This document shows positions 46,977-57,310 of a DNA stretch of 64,000 nucleotides, piece after piece. A model generated the notes under the pieces. The model was not told the origin of the DNA and searched no databases. It saw only the letters and a list, made by a program, of their open reading frames with translations. The position numbers and the translations under genes were made by a program. Each line of letters starts with the position of its first letter. Position 1 is the first letter of the stretch. This stretch comes from Tardiphaga robiniae (lineage in GTDB: Bacteria > Pseudomonadota > Alphaproteobacteria > Rhizobiales > Xanthobacteraceae): positions 159,093 through 223,092 of the forward strand of contig NZ_JABMCJ010000078.1 in the NCBI RefSeq assembly GCF_013359755.1, read 5' to 3'.

Positions 46977-47628
46977 GAGCATGAGAATGACCGTGGTGGT
47001 CGTGCTTGCTGTCGTGATCATGATGATGATCGTGATCGTGACCGCAATGCTCGTCATGGACATGCTGGTCATGGCCATGACCGGCATGACCGTGCGCGTC
47101 ATGCCTGTGGCCATGGTGGTCGTGCCCATGATCGTCGTGACTGTGTCCATGATCGTGATGAGCATGATCATGATGTCCATGACCTGCCGGCTCATGCGCA
47201 GCGGCATAGGCGCCGCCTTCGGGATCGAACGGTGCTTCGATCTCGATGACCTTGGCGCCAAGACCCTTCACCATCTCCTCGATGACATGATCGCTGCGGA
47301 TGCGCAGGCCCTTGGCCATGATCTGCGTCGGCAGATGGCGATTGCCGAGATGCCATGCGAGCCGCACCAGATGGCCGGGATCGGTACCACGGATCTCGAT
47401 CAGTGGCTCCGGCGCTGCGACCACCTCGATCAGGCGGCCGTCTTCCAGCACCAAAGCGTCGCCGCCCCGCAGGGCGACGGCGTTTTCGAGATCGAGCAGG
47501 AATTCCAGTCCGCGCGTCCCCGTCATCGCCATGCGGCGACGATGACGATCGTCGAAGTCGAGAACGACGGTGTCTACCGCCGCCTCTGTCCAGTTGTATT
47601 GGCCTTTGACCTCAGTCGCGCGGATCAT
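46963..47628 (-). CDS. ureE: Urease nickel metallochaperone UreE with very long His-rich tail
   Basis: Delivers Ni2+ for urease maturation. Residues 1-145 form the normal UreE fold, including [17 protein letters not shown] with the interdomain metal-site His, followed by a C-terminal tail. About 36 of the last 77 residues are His, alternating with Asp and Gly (as in [20 protein letters not shown]). Most UreE tails are shorter, so this one could store several nickel ions. The repetitive CAT/CAC-GAC codons create long false frames on both strands. The tail overlaps the ureF start. Confidence 0.94.
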   Translation of the reverse strand: MIRATEVKGQYNWTEAAVDTVVLDFDDRHRRRMAMTGTRGLEFLLDLENAVALRGGDALVLEDGRLIEVVAAPEPLIEIRGTDPGHLVRLAWHLGNRHLPTQIMAKGLRIRSDHVIEEMVKGLGAKVIEIEAPFDPEGGAYAAAHEPAGHGHHDHAHHDHGHSHDDHGHDHHGHRHDAHGHAGHGHDQHVHDEHCGHDHDHHHDHDSKHDHHGHSHAHDHK

Positions 47629-47645
47629 GAACTCTCTCGTTTGGT

Positions 47646-47945
47646 TTAACGCACCACGACGTCAGCCGGGGTGATGATTTCGATCTTCGGAGGCGCGCTG
47701 AAGCATTTCACCGCGACGCGGCCGAAAGTCTTCATATGTTCCTGCGTTCGGTGCGGCACCAGTGCCTCGGCATTCTCCCACTGCTCGACGAACACCATGC
47801 GGGTCGGATCAGTGACGCTCTCGTGCAGATCATAGGCGATATTACCCGCTTCCTTGCGGGTCTCGGCGATACAAGCCTTGGCAGCTTCGATCAATTCGGC
47901 GCGGGCTTCGGGTTTCACGGACAAAGTGGCAACGACGTAGATCAA
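47646..47945 (-). CDS. Antibiotic-biosynthesis-monooxygenase-fold protein (99 residues)
   Basis: Small dimeric alpha-beta barrel of the ABM/YgiN type. [20 protein letters not shown] and [18 protein letters not shown], with a conserved EQW and downstream His, are typical. Family members oxidise quinols or aromatic substrates, but many have no known substrate. It lies between ureC and ureE on the same strand, 17 nt from ureE, so it is likely co-transcribed with the urease genes although it is not a standard accessory gene. Confidence 0.85.
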   Translation of the reverse strand: MIYVVATLSVKPEARAELIEAAKACIAETRKEAGNIAYDLHESVTDPTRMVFVEQWENAEALVPHRTQEHMKTFGRVAVKCFSAPPKIEIITPADVVVR

Positions 47946-48032
47946 GGGGAGTCCTCCCGGTTTATTGTTGTGGCTAAGAATGCCGGGACGGACATTAAGG
48001 GGTTATGGGAACAGATAGAAGCGCTCTTTCTT

Positions 48033-48208
48033 CTCCCTCCCCCAAGCAGCGCAGCTGCGCAGTGGGGAGGGTGGCGCGTTGCGAGCGAAGCGAACAACGT
48101 GACGGGTGGGGAGCAACACGGAACATCGCGCTTGTTGAAGCACCCCACCCCGGCCTAACGGCCGACCCTCCCCACTGCGCGCAGCTTCGCTGCGCTGGAG
48201 GGAGGGAG
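48033..48208. repeat. Dispersed palindromic repeat (CTCCCTCCCC type)
   Basis: Starts CTCCCTCCCCC and ends GGAGGGAGGG, so the ends are inverted repeats. Internal arms GCGCAGCTGCGC and GCAGCTTCGCTGC are further palindromes, and the core has GTGGGGAG/CTCCCCAC-type pairing. It fills most of the ureC-ABM gap. The same family occurs at 49960, 50380 and 55372. Non-coding. Confidence 0.75.
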
Positions 48209-48220
48209 CCACCGAGCACC

Positions 48221-49923
<1,703 letters not shown>

Positions 49924-49933
<10 letters not shown>

Positions 49934-50379
49934 GTTTTCGCTCCATTGGCCGGAGTATTCCCTCCCCCCCGCGCGAAGCGAAGCTTCGCTGGGCGGGGGA
50001 GGGTCAGGGAGGGGGGTGTGCCACAGGTCGCGGCCTCGCCGATCGCGAGGACAACACCTTCGAGATTCTTCATGACATCGTCATTGCTGAAACGAAGGAC
50101 GCGATAGCCACGCGCGGCAAACCAAGCGTCGCGCCGCGCGTCGTGCGCGATGCGCTCTACAAAATCATGGCTTTCACCATCGACTTCGACAATGAGCTTG
50201 CTCGCATGGGAAACTAAACCAGCAATGTAAACACCCATCGGGGCTTGTCGACGAAAACCCAAATTTGCCAGACGATGTGCCTTTAGCTGTCGCCACAGCA
50301 AGGTCTCGGCGCGAGTCATTACGCGCCGCAGTTCCTTGGCGTGACCGCGCTGAAACTCGCCGACCTCGTTATGTGGCAT
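49924..50379 (-). CDS. DUF559/Vsr-fold endonuclease-like protein, probably catalytically impaired
   Basis: ATG 50379 gives 151 residues. The core [33 protein letters not shown] and [13 protein letters not shown] is the DUF559 pattern of PD-(D/E)xK-like nucleases. In this family the YIxDF motif supplies an Asp, and here it reads YIAGLV, so a key acidic residue is Gly. The last ~28 residues are encoded by the palindromic repeat at 49960-50016 and the gene end overlaps the ureC start by 10 nt. Another repeat lies just before the start codon. It looks like cargo of a repeat-flanked insertion between ureB and ureC. Confidence 0.75.
49960..50016. repeat. Dispersed palindromic repeat copy
   Basis: CCCTCCCCCC arm, AAGCGAAGCTTCGCT palindromic centre, then GGGCGGGGGAGGG and GGGAGGGG. 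Same family as 48033-48208, shorter form. It is translated as the C-terminus of the DUF559-like gene. Confidence 0.7.
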
Positions 50380-50419
50380 ACCCCACTCCCCGCCCCTCCC
50401 CCGCAAGGGGGGAGGGAGC
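50380..50419. repeat. Dispersed palindromic repeat, short copy
   Basis: CCCCTCCCCCGCAAGGGGGGAG is the hairpin core of the same repeat family (read as two arms around CGCAAG). It lies immediately upstream of the DUF559-like start, so the gene is bracketed by two repeat copies. Confidence 0.65.
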
Positions 50420-50444
50420 ACTACGGCCGTCACATTCCCAACAA

Positions 50445-50501
50445 TCACAACTTCACCATTACGTCGCTGCGGAATCCATAGACGGTACGCTTGCCTGCGC
50501 C
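50445..50501 (-). pseudogene. 3'-terminal fragment of a second ureB
   Basis: The minus strand encodes [18 protein letters not shown] and a stop. The intact ureB at 50928-51233 ends [18 protein letters not shown]. The DNA is alignable over about 55 nt but diverged by roughly a third, so it is not a fresh duplication. It more likely derives from a different ureB, or from an older rearrangement that split ureB from ureC. No further upstream homology to ureB was seen. Confidence 0.6.
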
Positions 50502-50593
50502 TTCGTTCATTGACGGCGTGACCCGCGACTTCCATAGCTTCGCGCACCCCAACAAGGCGCGCGGCGTCGGGATCTGAAGCGGAGACCGATATC

Positions 50594-50923
50594 GTGAGAT
50601 GGAAGAACGTCTATCCATTTGCTGCGGCATGCCTGCTGTTCGCGCTGACGTTCTGGCTATACATGACCCGCGTCATGTGGCTCGGATTTCCGGACGGCTT
50701 CATTGCCGAACTGGACGCTGCCGAGGCGATCCTCGTCACCTGGTTCAACTGGTTCAGCATCGCTCTCGGCATCTGGTTCGTGATCCTCGGCATCCGATCG
50801 TTCCGTGACGATGTCGGACGTTGGTCATTGTACAGCTGTGTTCTGTTCGTCTCGGTCGTCCTGATATCGCTGGCCATCGATCGATACTTCCGCTCGTTCA
50901 TGATGGACAGCGCCGGCGGCTAG
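50594..50923 (+). CDS. Small three-helix membrane protein (109 residues)
   Basis: GTG start at 50594 with GGAG about 10 nt upstream. Three hydrophobic helices at about 8-27, 48-68 and 79-97. It is encoded against the direction of the urease operon, between the ureB fragment and the real ureB, with its stop only 4 nt from the ureB stop. No family is recognised. Given its position it is part of the insertion that separates ureB from ureC. Confidence 0.65.
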   Translation: MRWKNVYPFAAACLLFALTFWLYMTRVMWLGFPDGFIAELDAAEAILVTWFNWFSIALGIWFVILGIRSFRDDVGRWSLYSCVLFVSVVLISLAIDRYFRSFMMDSAGG

Positions 50924-50927
50924 GCGC

Positions 50928-51233
50928 TCAGAGCTTCCCCATCACAGCGCCGCGGAAGCCGTAAACCGTGCGTTTGCCGGCGAGTTCGACCAGTTGCACA
51001 TCGCGGGTCTGGCCGGGCTCGAAGCGCACGGCCGTGCCGGCGGCGATGTCGAGACGCATGCCGCGGGCTTTTTTGCGGTCGAATTTCAGCGCCGGATTGG
51101 TTTCGAAGAAATGATAGTGCGAGCCGACCTGGATCGGCCGGTCGCCGGAATTTGCCACCGTCAGCGTGACGGTCTTGCGGCCGGCATTGAGCTCGATCTC
51201 GCCGTCCTGGATGAAGAGTTCGCCGGGGATCAT
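50928..51233 (-). CDS. ureB: Urease beta subunit UreB
   Basis: Structural subunit of urease. ATG 51233 gives 101 residues, the normal size. [19 protein letters not shown], then [10 protein letters not shown] and [19 protein letters not shown] are family signatures. A longer frame to 51359 only translates the dispersed repeat at 51256-51334. It is followed by the inserted segment instead of ureC. Confidence 0.95.
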   Translation of the reverse strand: MIPGELFIQDGEIELNAGRKTVTLTVANSGDRPIQVGSHYHFFETNPALKFDRKKARGMRLDIAAGTAVRFEPGQTRDVQLVELAGKRTVYGFRGAVMGKL

Positions 51234-51255
51234 GTGACCTCTCGATTTTCTCGGT

Positions 51256-51334
51256 GTCATGGCCGGGCTTGACCCGGCCATCCACGCCTTAGAGCGCTGA
51301 AGATGGATGCCCGGGTCAAGCCCGGGCATGACGG
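51256..51334. repeat. Dispersed double-hairpin repeat (ATGGCCGGGCTTGACCCGGCC type)
   Basis: Two head-to-head hairpins: GGCCGGGCTTGACCCGGCC, then GCCCGGGTCAAGCCCGGGC about 30 nt later, with flanking GTCATG...CATGAC inverted ends. This matches a repeat family common between genes in Bradyrhizobium-type genomes (from memory). It lies between ureA and ureB. Confidence 0.8.
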
Positions 51335-51342
51335 AGTTTGAA

Positions 51343-51645
51343 CTAGCGGATCGGCTCATGCACCGTGACGAGCTTCGTCCCGTCGGGGAATGTCGCTTCC
51401 ACCTGAATGTCGTGGATCATCTCGGCGATCCCATCCATGCATTGCGCGCGGGTGATGACCTCGGCGCCGGATTTCATCAGCTCGGCAACGGTGCGGCCGT
51501 CGCGCGCGCCCTCGACGATGAAATCGGAGATGATGGCGATGGCCTCGGGATGGTTGAGCTTGACGCCGCGCTCGAGCCGGCGGCGCGCCACGATGGCGGC
51601 CATCGAGATCAGCAGCTTGTCTTTTTCGCGGGGAGACAGGTTCAT
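51343..51645 (-). CDS. ureA: Urease gamma subunit UreA
   Basis: ATG 51645 ([20 protein letters not shown]) gives 100 residues, the expected length. The 21-residue upstream extension is not family-like. [20 protein letters not shown] and [14 protein letters not shown] are strong UreA signatures. It is 20 nt from ureD and lies before ureB in the operon. Structural subunit of the UreABC trimer. Confidence 0.96.
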   Translation of the reverse strand: MNLSPREKDKLLISMAAIVARRRLERGVKLNHPEAIAIISDFIVEGARDGRTVAELMKSGAEVITRAQCMDGIAEMIHDIQVEATFPDGTKLVTVHEPIR

Positions 51646-51664
51646 TGCAGGTCTCTGAATAAGT

Positions 51665-52519
51665 TTAGTTGAGCCACATGCGCGGCAGCATCGCGCCTGA
51701 TCGTCCAAGCACCGCCATCATGTCGGCGCGCAGCTTGGCCGCATCTTGTGCACAGAAGCGGGCCATTGCAAAGCCGTTCCAGCAGGAGATACCAACTTCA
51801 CCGCCAGCGCCATCCGTGGCTTCGCGTAGCCGCTCGATGAGTGCTTCATCGCCGGGCACGATCAGCGCCGTGCCGATGGCCACCGCGCCATTGCCGATGG
51901 CCGGTCTGGCCAGTTTCGCGGCGATATCGCCATCCAGCCGCACGTTTTCCGCGAACACCAGCCTGCCACCGCGACGCAGGCGCCAGCGGTCGACGAAAGA
52001 GCCCGTCTGCATCACCTCGCCCATGGCGGCACGACCGAACACGACGATCTCGCAAAGCAAAAGCGTCGCGCGATCGGCCAGATCGATATCGATGCGCCTG
52101 ATGGTGCGGGCCTGATCGAACAGGATGGTTTCCTGCGGCAGCCAGGACAGATGCGCGCCGGCCCCGGCCTTCAGCGCGATGTTGATTTCGGCGGCGGGGC
52201 CATGGGAGCGATAGACCTTCTCGGCGGCGGCGGTCGTCACCGTCAGGCTGGTGCCTTCGCCGGCCGCGATATCGATATCGAAACGGTCGCCGCCTGCCGC
52301 ACCGCCGGCGGTGTTGACGAACATCGCGGAGAGGCCGTCGTCTTCGGGGGATGGAAAGCGCACGCGCAACGAGCCGGATTCATGCAACTGCCGCCGCCGC
52401 GTCTTGCCTTCAGCGAAATGCACGTCAAATTTGACCGCGCCGCGGGCACGGTTGGCCGCAAAAATCGCCGAGGACGATGAGATCGCCGATGACGACAGCG
52501 TGGTGTTGTCAGCCTGCAT
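51665..52519 (-). CDS. ureD: Urease accessory protein UreD (UreH)
   Basis: Scaffold that binds apo-urease and recruits UreF-UreG for nickel loading. 284 residues. Signatures include [20 protein letters not shown], the [11 protein letters not shown] motif and [13 protein letters not shown]. It starts the urease part of the cluster, 24 nt after urtE, so urea uptake and urease genes probably share transcription. Confidence 0.93.
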   Translation of the reverse strand: MQADNTTLSSSAISSSSAIFAANRARGAVKFDVHFAEGKTRRRQLHESGSLRVRFPSPEDDGLSAMFVNTAGGAAGGDRFDIDIAAGEGTSLTVTTAAAEKVYRSHGPAAEINIALKAGAGAHLSWLPQETILFDQARTIRRIDIDLADRATLLLCEIVVFGRAAMGEVMQTGSFVDRWRLRRGGRLVFAENVRLDGDIAAKLARPAIGNGAVAIGTALIVPGDEALIERLREATDGAGGEVGISCWNGFAMARFCAQDAAKLRADMMAVLGRSGAMLPRMWLN

Positions 52520-52543
52520 GCATTCTCCGGCTTTGAGCCCGCG

Positions 52544-53239
52544 TTACAGCGCCATCTGGCGGCTGATCTCGGCGGGATCGAGCGTCGAGCGGTCGCAGGT
52601 GTATTTCACCGCGCCGCGATCCATCACGGCGAAGTTGTCGCCGAGTTCGCAGGCAAAGTCGAGATACTGCTCCACCAGGACGATGGCGATATTGCCGAGG
52701 GAGCGCAGATAGGAAATCGCGCGGCCGATATCCTTGATGATCGAAGGCTGGATGCCTTCGGTTGGCTCATCCAGCAGCAGAAGTTTCGGTCGCATCACCA
52801 GCGCACGGCCGATGGCGAGCTGCTGCTGCTGGCCGCCGGAGAGATCGCCGCCGCGCCGCCCGAGCATCGAGTTCAGCACCGGAAACAGTGAGAACACGTC
52901 GTCGGGAATGTTGCGGTCGGCGCGCTTCAGCGGCGCATAGCCGGTCTTGAGGTTTTCTTCCACCGTGAGCAGCGGAAAGATCTCGCGCCCCTGCGGTACG
53001 AAAGAAATGCCGCGCCGCGCCCGCTCGAACGGCTTCAGCGTCGAGATGTCCTGGCCATCGAAAGTGATCGAACCTGACGAGATCGCCTGCTGGCCGACCA
53101 TGGCGCGCAGCAGCGACGTCTTGCCGACGCCGTTGCGGCCGAGCACGCAGGTGACCTTGCCGGGCTCCGCCGAAACGGTGACGCCGCGCAGGGCCTGCGC
53201 TGCACCGTAATAGAGGCTGATATTATCGACTTTGAGCAT
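52544..53239 (-). CDS. urtE: Urea ABC transporter ATPase UrtE
   Basis: LivF-type ATPase energising urea import. Walker A GRNGVGKTS at about 34-42, ABC signature LSGGQQQQLAIG, Walker B LLLLDEPTEG and the switch His in LVEQYLD context are intact. 231 residues, normal length. It is the last urt gene, preceded by a dispersed repeat after urtD. Confidence 0.95.
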   Translation of the reverse strand: MLKVDNISLYYGAAQALRGVTVSAEPGKVTCVLGRNGVGKTSLLRAMVGQQAISSGSITFDGQDISTLKPFERARRGISFVPQGREIFPLLTVEENLKTGYAPLKRADRNIPDDVFSLFPVLNSMLGRRGGDLSGGQQQQLAIGRALVMRPKLLLLDEPTEGIQPSIIKDIGRAISYLRSLGNIAIVLVEQYLDFACELGDNFAVMDRGAVKYTCDRSTLDPAEISRQMAL

Positions 53240-53253
53240 ATGACCTAATCCTT

Positions 53254-53301
53254 GCGCATGATCTGGTCCGAAAACCGGTTTCCACTTTTCGGGATCATGC
53301 G
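53254..53301. repeat. Dispersed inverted repeat (GCATGATCx...CGGGATCATGC type)
   Basis: Begins GCGCATGATC and ends GGGATCATGCG, with CCGAAAACCGGTTTCC in the centre. This is a repeat widespread between genes of Rhizobiales (from memory). It fills the gap between urtD and urtE. It may act as an RNA hairpin affecting mRNA stability. Confidence 0.85.
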
Positions 53302-54153
53302 TCAGCGCCCCAAATACACTTCGACCACGCGGTCATTGGTCGACACATCGTCGATGGTGCCTTCGGCCAGCACAGTGCCTTCATGCAGACAGGTCACCTT
53401 GACGCCGAGTTCGCGTACGAAGGTCATGTCGTGCTCGACCACCATGACGGTCTTGTTGTCGCGATTGATCGCTTTCAGCAATTCGGCTGTCTGATGCGTT
53501 TCCACATCGGTCATGCCGGCCACCGGCTCATCCACCAGCAGCAGCTTCGGATCCTGCGCCAGCAGCATGCCGATTTCGAGCCACTGCTTCTGGCCATGCG
53601 AGAGATTGCCGGCGAGCCGATCGCGCGAGTCCGTGAGGCGAATGGTCTCCAGCACCTTGTCGATGCGCTCGGCCTCGCCGCGACTGCCGCGCCAGAACAG
53701 CGTGCCGCGCACGGAGTGATCGACATTCAGCGCCAGTAAAAGATTGTCATAGATGGTCTGGCTCTCGAACACCGTCGGCTTCTGGAATTTACGACCGATG
53801 CCGAGCTCGGCGATCTTGGTTTCGTCCAGCAGCGTCAGGTCGTGAATGCCGTCGAAATAGACGTCGCCCTCGTCGGGCTTGGTCTTGCCGGTGATGATGT
53901 CCATCATCGTGGTCTTGCCGGCACCGTTGGGGCCGATGATGGCGCGCATCTCGCCGGGCGCCAGCACCATCGACAGGTTGTTGATGGCATGGAAGCCGTC
54001 GAACGAGACGTGGACGCCGTCGAGATAGAGCTGCGCCGAGGTGATGCGCTTCTGCCGGGCCTCGGCTTCGCGCGCCGCGACCGCTGGGTCAATGATCGCG
54101 GGCGCGTGAGACACCGGCGTTGTCGGGGCTGGCGTTTCGATCATAGTCATCAC
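53302..54153 (-). CDS. urtD: Urea ABC transporter ATPase UrtD
   Basis: LivG-type ATPase paired with UrtE. Walker A GPNGAGKTTMMD, signature LSHGQKQWLEIG and Walker B LLLVDEPVAGM are present, with VMVVEHDMTFVREL after the D-loop. It has an N-terminal extension of about 40 residues before the ABC domain, as is usual for UrtD. It overlaps the urtC end by 4 nt, indicating coupling. Confidence 0.95.
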   Translation of the reverse strand: MMTMIETPAPTTPVSHAPAIIDPAVAAREAEARQKRITSAQLYLDGVHVSFDGFHAINNLSMVLAPGEMRAIIGPNGAGKTTMMDIITGKTKPDEGDVYFDGIHDLTLLDETKIAELGIGRKFQKPTVFESQTIYDNLLLALNVDHSVRGTLFWRGSRGEAERIDKVLETIRLTDSRDRLAGNLSHGQKQWLEIGMLLAQDPKLLLVDEPVAGMTDVETHQTAELLKAINRDNKTVMVVEHDMTFVRELGVKVTCLHEGTVLAEGTIDDVSTNDRVVEVYLGR

Positions 54154-55322
54154 GCCTTCTCCGCCAGATGAGGTTTGGTGACGCCATCTTCCGCTGCGGC
54201 GCTATCGGCATTCGCGCTATTGCTGGCTTTGCGGCTTTCCGACCACGCATTGAAGGTGCCGATGATGCCCTTGGGCAGCAACAGCGTCACGAGAATGAAC
54301 AGCGCACCGAGCATGAACAGCCAGTAGGGAGCAAGGGCGCCCGATGTGAACACTGTCTTGGCGTAGTTGACCACAACCGCGCCGAGCGCCGCACCGACCA
54401 GCGTGCCACGACCGCCGACCGCGACCCAGATGACTGCTTCAATCGAGTTCGCCGGGGCGAATTCACCGGGATTGATGATACCCACCTGCGGCACATAGAG
54501 CGCACCCGCAACGCCGGCCATGCAGGCCGACAGCGTGAACACGAACAGCTTGTAGGATTCGACACGGTAGCCCAAGAATCTTGTGCGGGATTCCGCGTCG
54601 CGTATGGCGATCAGCACCTTGCCGAGCTTCGAGGTGACGATGGCACGGCAGACGAGGAAGCCGACGATCAGCGCCAGACAGCTCAGCGCGAACAGCGCCG
54701 CACGTGTGCCGTCGGCCTGCACGTTGAATCCGAGGATGTCCTTGAAATCGGTCAGGCCGTTATTGCCGCCGAAGCCGAAGTCGTTGCGGAAGAAGGCCAG
54801 CAGCAGCGCATAGGTCATCGCCTGGGTGATGATCGATAGATACACGCCTGACACGCGGGAGCGGAAAGTGAGCCAGCCGAACACGAACGCCAGGATGCCG
54901 GGCGCGATCAGCACCATGGCGGCGGCGAACCAGAACATGTCGAAGCCGTACCAGTACCACGGCAGCGCCTTGTAGTTCAGGAACACCATGAAGTCCGGCA
55001 GGATCGGGTTGCCATAGACGCCGCGCGAGCCGATCTGGCGCATCAGATACATGCCCATGGCGTAGCCGCCGAGCGCGAAGAAGGCGCCGTGGCCGAGCGA
55101 GAGAATGCCGCAATAGCCCCAGATCAGATCGATCGAGAGCGCGAGAATGGCGTAGCAGACATATTTGCCGAACAGCGCCATCAGATAGGTCGGCACCTGC
55201 AGCGGCGAGTCCGCCGGCAGCAGCAGGTTCGACAGCGGAATGAGGATGCCGACAGCGGCGACGATCAGCAGGAAAATCGTCGCGCTGCGGTCGAGCGTGC
55301 GGGTGAGGAAATGCGGCGTCAT
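54150..55322 (-). CDS. urtC: Urea ABC transporter permease UrtC
   Basis: LivM-type permease, 390 residues with about ten hydrophobic segments. YCGILSLGHGAFFALGGYAMGMYLM and WVAVGGRGTLVGAALGAVVVN are typical. It forms the channel with UrtB in the inner membrane. It is separated from urtB by 226 nt filled mostly by a dispersed repeat, and is coupled to urtD. Confidence 0.94.
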   Translation of the reverse strand: MTPHFLTRTLDRSATIFLLIVAAVGILIPLSNLLLPADSPLQVPTYLMALFGKYVCYAILALSIDLIWGYCGILSLGHGAFFALGGYAMGMYLMRQIGSRGVYGNPILPDFMVFLNYKALPWYWYGFDMFWFAAAMVLIAPGILAFVFGWLTFRSRVSGVYLSIITQAMTYALLLAFFRNDFGFGGNNGLTDFKDILGFNVQADGTRAALFALSCLALIVGFLVCRAIVTSKLGKVLIAIRDAESRTRFLGYRVESYKLFVFTLSACMAGVAGALYVPQVGIINPGEFAPANSIEAVIWVAVGGRGTLVGAALGAVVVNYAKTVFTSGALAPYWLFMLGALFILVTLLLPKGIIGTFNAWSESRKASNSANADSAAAEDGVTKPHLAEKA

Positions 55323-55371
55323 GAGGTGGCTCCGCAGTATGCCCGATTGTAGCTAGCACCGGCGCCAATGG

Positions 55372-55511
55372 TCCCCTCCCCCCTTGCGGGGGAGGGTGGC
55401 GCGTTAGCGCCGGGAGGGGGGTAGCCGCAAGCGCCGGAGCTTGGGGTTACCCCCCTCCCCGACCCTCCCCCGCCTAGCGAAGCTTCGCTTCGCACGGGGG
55501 GGAGGGAGCAG
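55372..55511. repeat. Dispersed palindromic repeat, long copy, between urtB and urtC
   Basis: CCCCTCCCCCCTTGCGGGGG, GCGCGTTAGCGC and GGGAGGGGGGTAGCC on the left, matched on the right by ACCCCCCTCCCCGACCC, AGCGAAGCTTCGCT and GGGGGGGAGGGAG. Same family as 48033-48208. It extends the transcript between the two permease genes by strong secondary structure. Confidence 0.75.
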
Positions 55512-55548
55512 AACGATAGCGCGTCGAAGCGAAATGTAGTTGCCATCC

Positions 55549-57159
55549 TCATGCTTCGATCGCCCTGCCCTTGAGCGCGAACAGACCGCGCGGCCGTTTC
55601 TGGATGAACAGGATGATCAGCACCAGGATGGCGATCTTGCCAAGCACGGCGCCTGCGACCGGCTCCAGGAACTTGTTGGCGATGCCGAGCGAGAATGCAC
55701 CGACCAGCGTGCCCCACAGATTGCCGACGCCGCCGAACACCACGACCATGAAACTGTCGATAATGTAGCTCTGGCCGAGATTGGGCGAGACGTTGTCGAT
55801 CTGCGACAGCGCCACCCCGGCAATGCCCGCAATGCCGGAGCCGAGACCGAAGGTCAGCGCATCCACGCGCGAGGTCGCGATGCCCATGGACGCGGCCATG
55901 CGGCGGTTCTGGGTGACGGCGCGCATCTCGAGTCCGATGCTGGTGTAGCGCAGCATCGCCAGCAGGATCGCGAACACGGCGAGCGTGAAGCACAGGATCC
56001 AGAGCCGGTTGTAGGTGATGGTGAGCTGACCCAGCTCGAATGCGCCGGACATCCAGGAGGGATTGCCGACCTCGCGATTGGTCGGGCCGAACATGGTGCG
56101 CACCGCCTGTTGCAGCACCAGCGACAGACCCCAGGTCGCCAGCAGGGTTTCCAGCGGGCGGCCATAGAGGAAGCGGATAATGGTGCGCTCGATGACGATG
56201 CCGAGGAGACCAGCGACAATGAAGGCCAGCGGCACGGCCATTAGCAGCGAGTAGTCGAACAGGCCGGGATAGCTGGTGCGGATCACGTCCTGCACCACGA
56301 AGGTGACATAGGCGCCGATCATCACCATCTCGCCATGCGCCATGTTGATGACGCCCATCACGCCAAAGGTGATGGCGAGACCGATGGCGGCGAGCAAGAG
56401 AACCGAGCCGAGCGACAATCCATACCAAGCGTTCTGGCCGATCGACCACAGCGTCTGCCGGCTGTTGATCGCCGTGACGGCGCTGGCCGCGCTGCGCGCG
56501 ACACCAACGGTCTGATCAGCCGGCAGGCTGGTGAGCAACGCCAGCGCGTCCTGATCGCCGCGCCCCTTGATGATCGCAATGGATTCGATCTTCTCGGCCT
56601 CGGTCGCATCTTCCTTGTAGAGCAGGATCGCAGCGCGGGCCTCGGTGAAGGCCTGCTTGGCCGCCTTGTTGGTTTCCTTTTCCAGCGCGGTCTCGATCAC
56701 CGGCAGCATCGCGGTCTCGTGGCTTTTGAACACCGACTGCGCCGAGGCGATGCGCTTGGCGGGATCGGGCGACATCAGCGTGAGTCCGCCCAGTGCGGAT
56801 TCGATGTTGCGGCGAAGACGATTGTTGAGGCGCACCGCTGCGGCACTGGCTGGCACTTCGGCAACGGCCTCGCCGGTCGCGGCGTCGGTGACCTTGCCGT
56901 CGGTGCCGGTGAGATAAACCTTCTTGCTGTCGGGATCGGCGGAGAGCCGGCCTTCCTGCAGCGCGGTGATCACGGCGAAAGCCTGCGGATTGCCCGAGGT
57001 CGCGATGATGCCCACGGCCTCGTCGCTGTCGGAGAAATCGTCATTGGCGAATTTGGCGACGGCATCCTCGAAAGGACCCGCAAAGGCCGGAATAGCGGTC
57101 GCGCCTACCAGCAGAAATGCAACAGCGATCGCGCGGAAACGATAAAGGAGATCAGTCAC
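55549..57159 (-). CDS. urtB: Urea ABC transporter permease UrtB
   Basis: LivH-type permease of 536 residues. Residues 1-28 are a signal-like segment, then comes the ~220-residue periplasmic extension characteristic of UrtB (PFEDAVAKFANDDF..., LLYKEDATEAEKIESI), then the membrane domain from about 245 with GVMGVINMAHGEMVMIGAY. It pairs with UrtC. The 151-nt gap to urtA contains a terminator-like attenuator and a second hairpin, so urtB-E and the ure genes are probably expressed less than urtA. Confidence 0.95.
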   Translation of the reverse strand: MTDLLYRFRAIAVAFLLVGATAIPAFAGPFEDAVAKFANDDFSDSDEAVGIIATSGNPQAFAVITALQEGRLSADPDSKKVYLTGTDGKVTDAATGEAVAEVPASAAAVRLNNRLRRNIESALGGLTLMSPDPAKRIASAQSVFKSHETAMLPVIETALEKETNKAAKQAFTEARAAILLYKEDATEAEKIESIAIIKGRGDQDALALLTSLPADQTVGVARSAASAVTAINSRQTLWSIGQNAWYGLSLGSVLLLAAIGLAITFGVMGVINMAHGEMVMIGAYVTFVVQDVIRTSYPGLFDYSLLMAVPLAFIVAGLLGIVIERTIIRFLYGRPLETLLATWGLSLVLQQAVRTMFGPTNREVGNPSWMSGAFELGQLTITYNRLWILCFTLAVFAILLAMLRYTSIGLEMRAVTQNRRMAASMGIATSRVDALTFGLGSGIAGIAGVALSQIDNVSPNLGQSYIIDSFMVVVFGGVGNLWGTLVGAFSLGIANKFLEPVAGAVLGKIAILVLIILFIQKRPRGLFALKGRAIEA

Positions 57160-57173
57160 TGGAAAACCCCGGC

Positions 57174-57212
57174 CGAAGAAAAAAGAGAAGGCGACGGATT
57201 CACCGCCTTCTC
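57174..57212 (-). terminator. Terminator-like attenuator between urtA and urtB
   Basis: On the minus strand GAGAAGGCG, a 10-nt loop and CGCCTTCTC form a 9-bp stem (57212-57185) followed by TTTTTTC. This is a rho-independent terminator placed inside the urt cluster just before urtB. Partial read-through would give more urtA than urtB mRNA. Confidence 0.8.
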
Positions 57213-57252
57213 CAGTTTTGGGAGTCTCGTGTCAGAAGAGTCTCGGGAGGAT

Positions 57253-57285
57253 CATCATTGCGGGCGGAAAATGCCCGCAATGATG
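57253..57285 (-). other. 13-bp perfect hairpin after urtA
   Basis: CATCATTGCGGGC (57253-57265) pairs exactly with GCCCGCAATGATG (57273-57285), with a 7-nt loop. There is no T tract, so it is more likely an mRNA-stabilising element for urtA, as found after many substrate-binding-protein genes, than a terminator. Confidence 0.6.
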
Positions 57286-57310
57286 GAGAACACAGAACCT
57301 CAGAGCGAGA

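Noticed and set aside
46965..47190. Possible tandem DNA repeat or CRISPR-like array
   Set aside because: The periodicity comes from His/Asp/Gly codons in the ureE tail; there are no uniform repeats with unique spacers. No CRISPR array was seen elsewhere.
46969..47649. 226-codon plus-strand frame rich in Met, Val and Thr
   Set aside because: It is the complement of the His/Asp codons in the ureE tail, as is the extra N-terminal part of the long ureF frame.
55319..56449. 376-codon minus-strand frame overlapping urtB
   Set aside because: It is out of frame with urtB and ends in repeat DNA; urtB accounts for the region.
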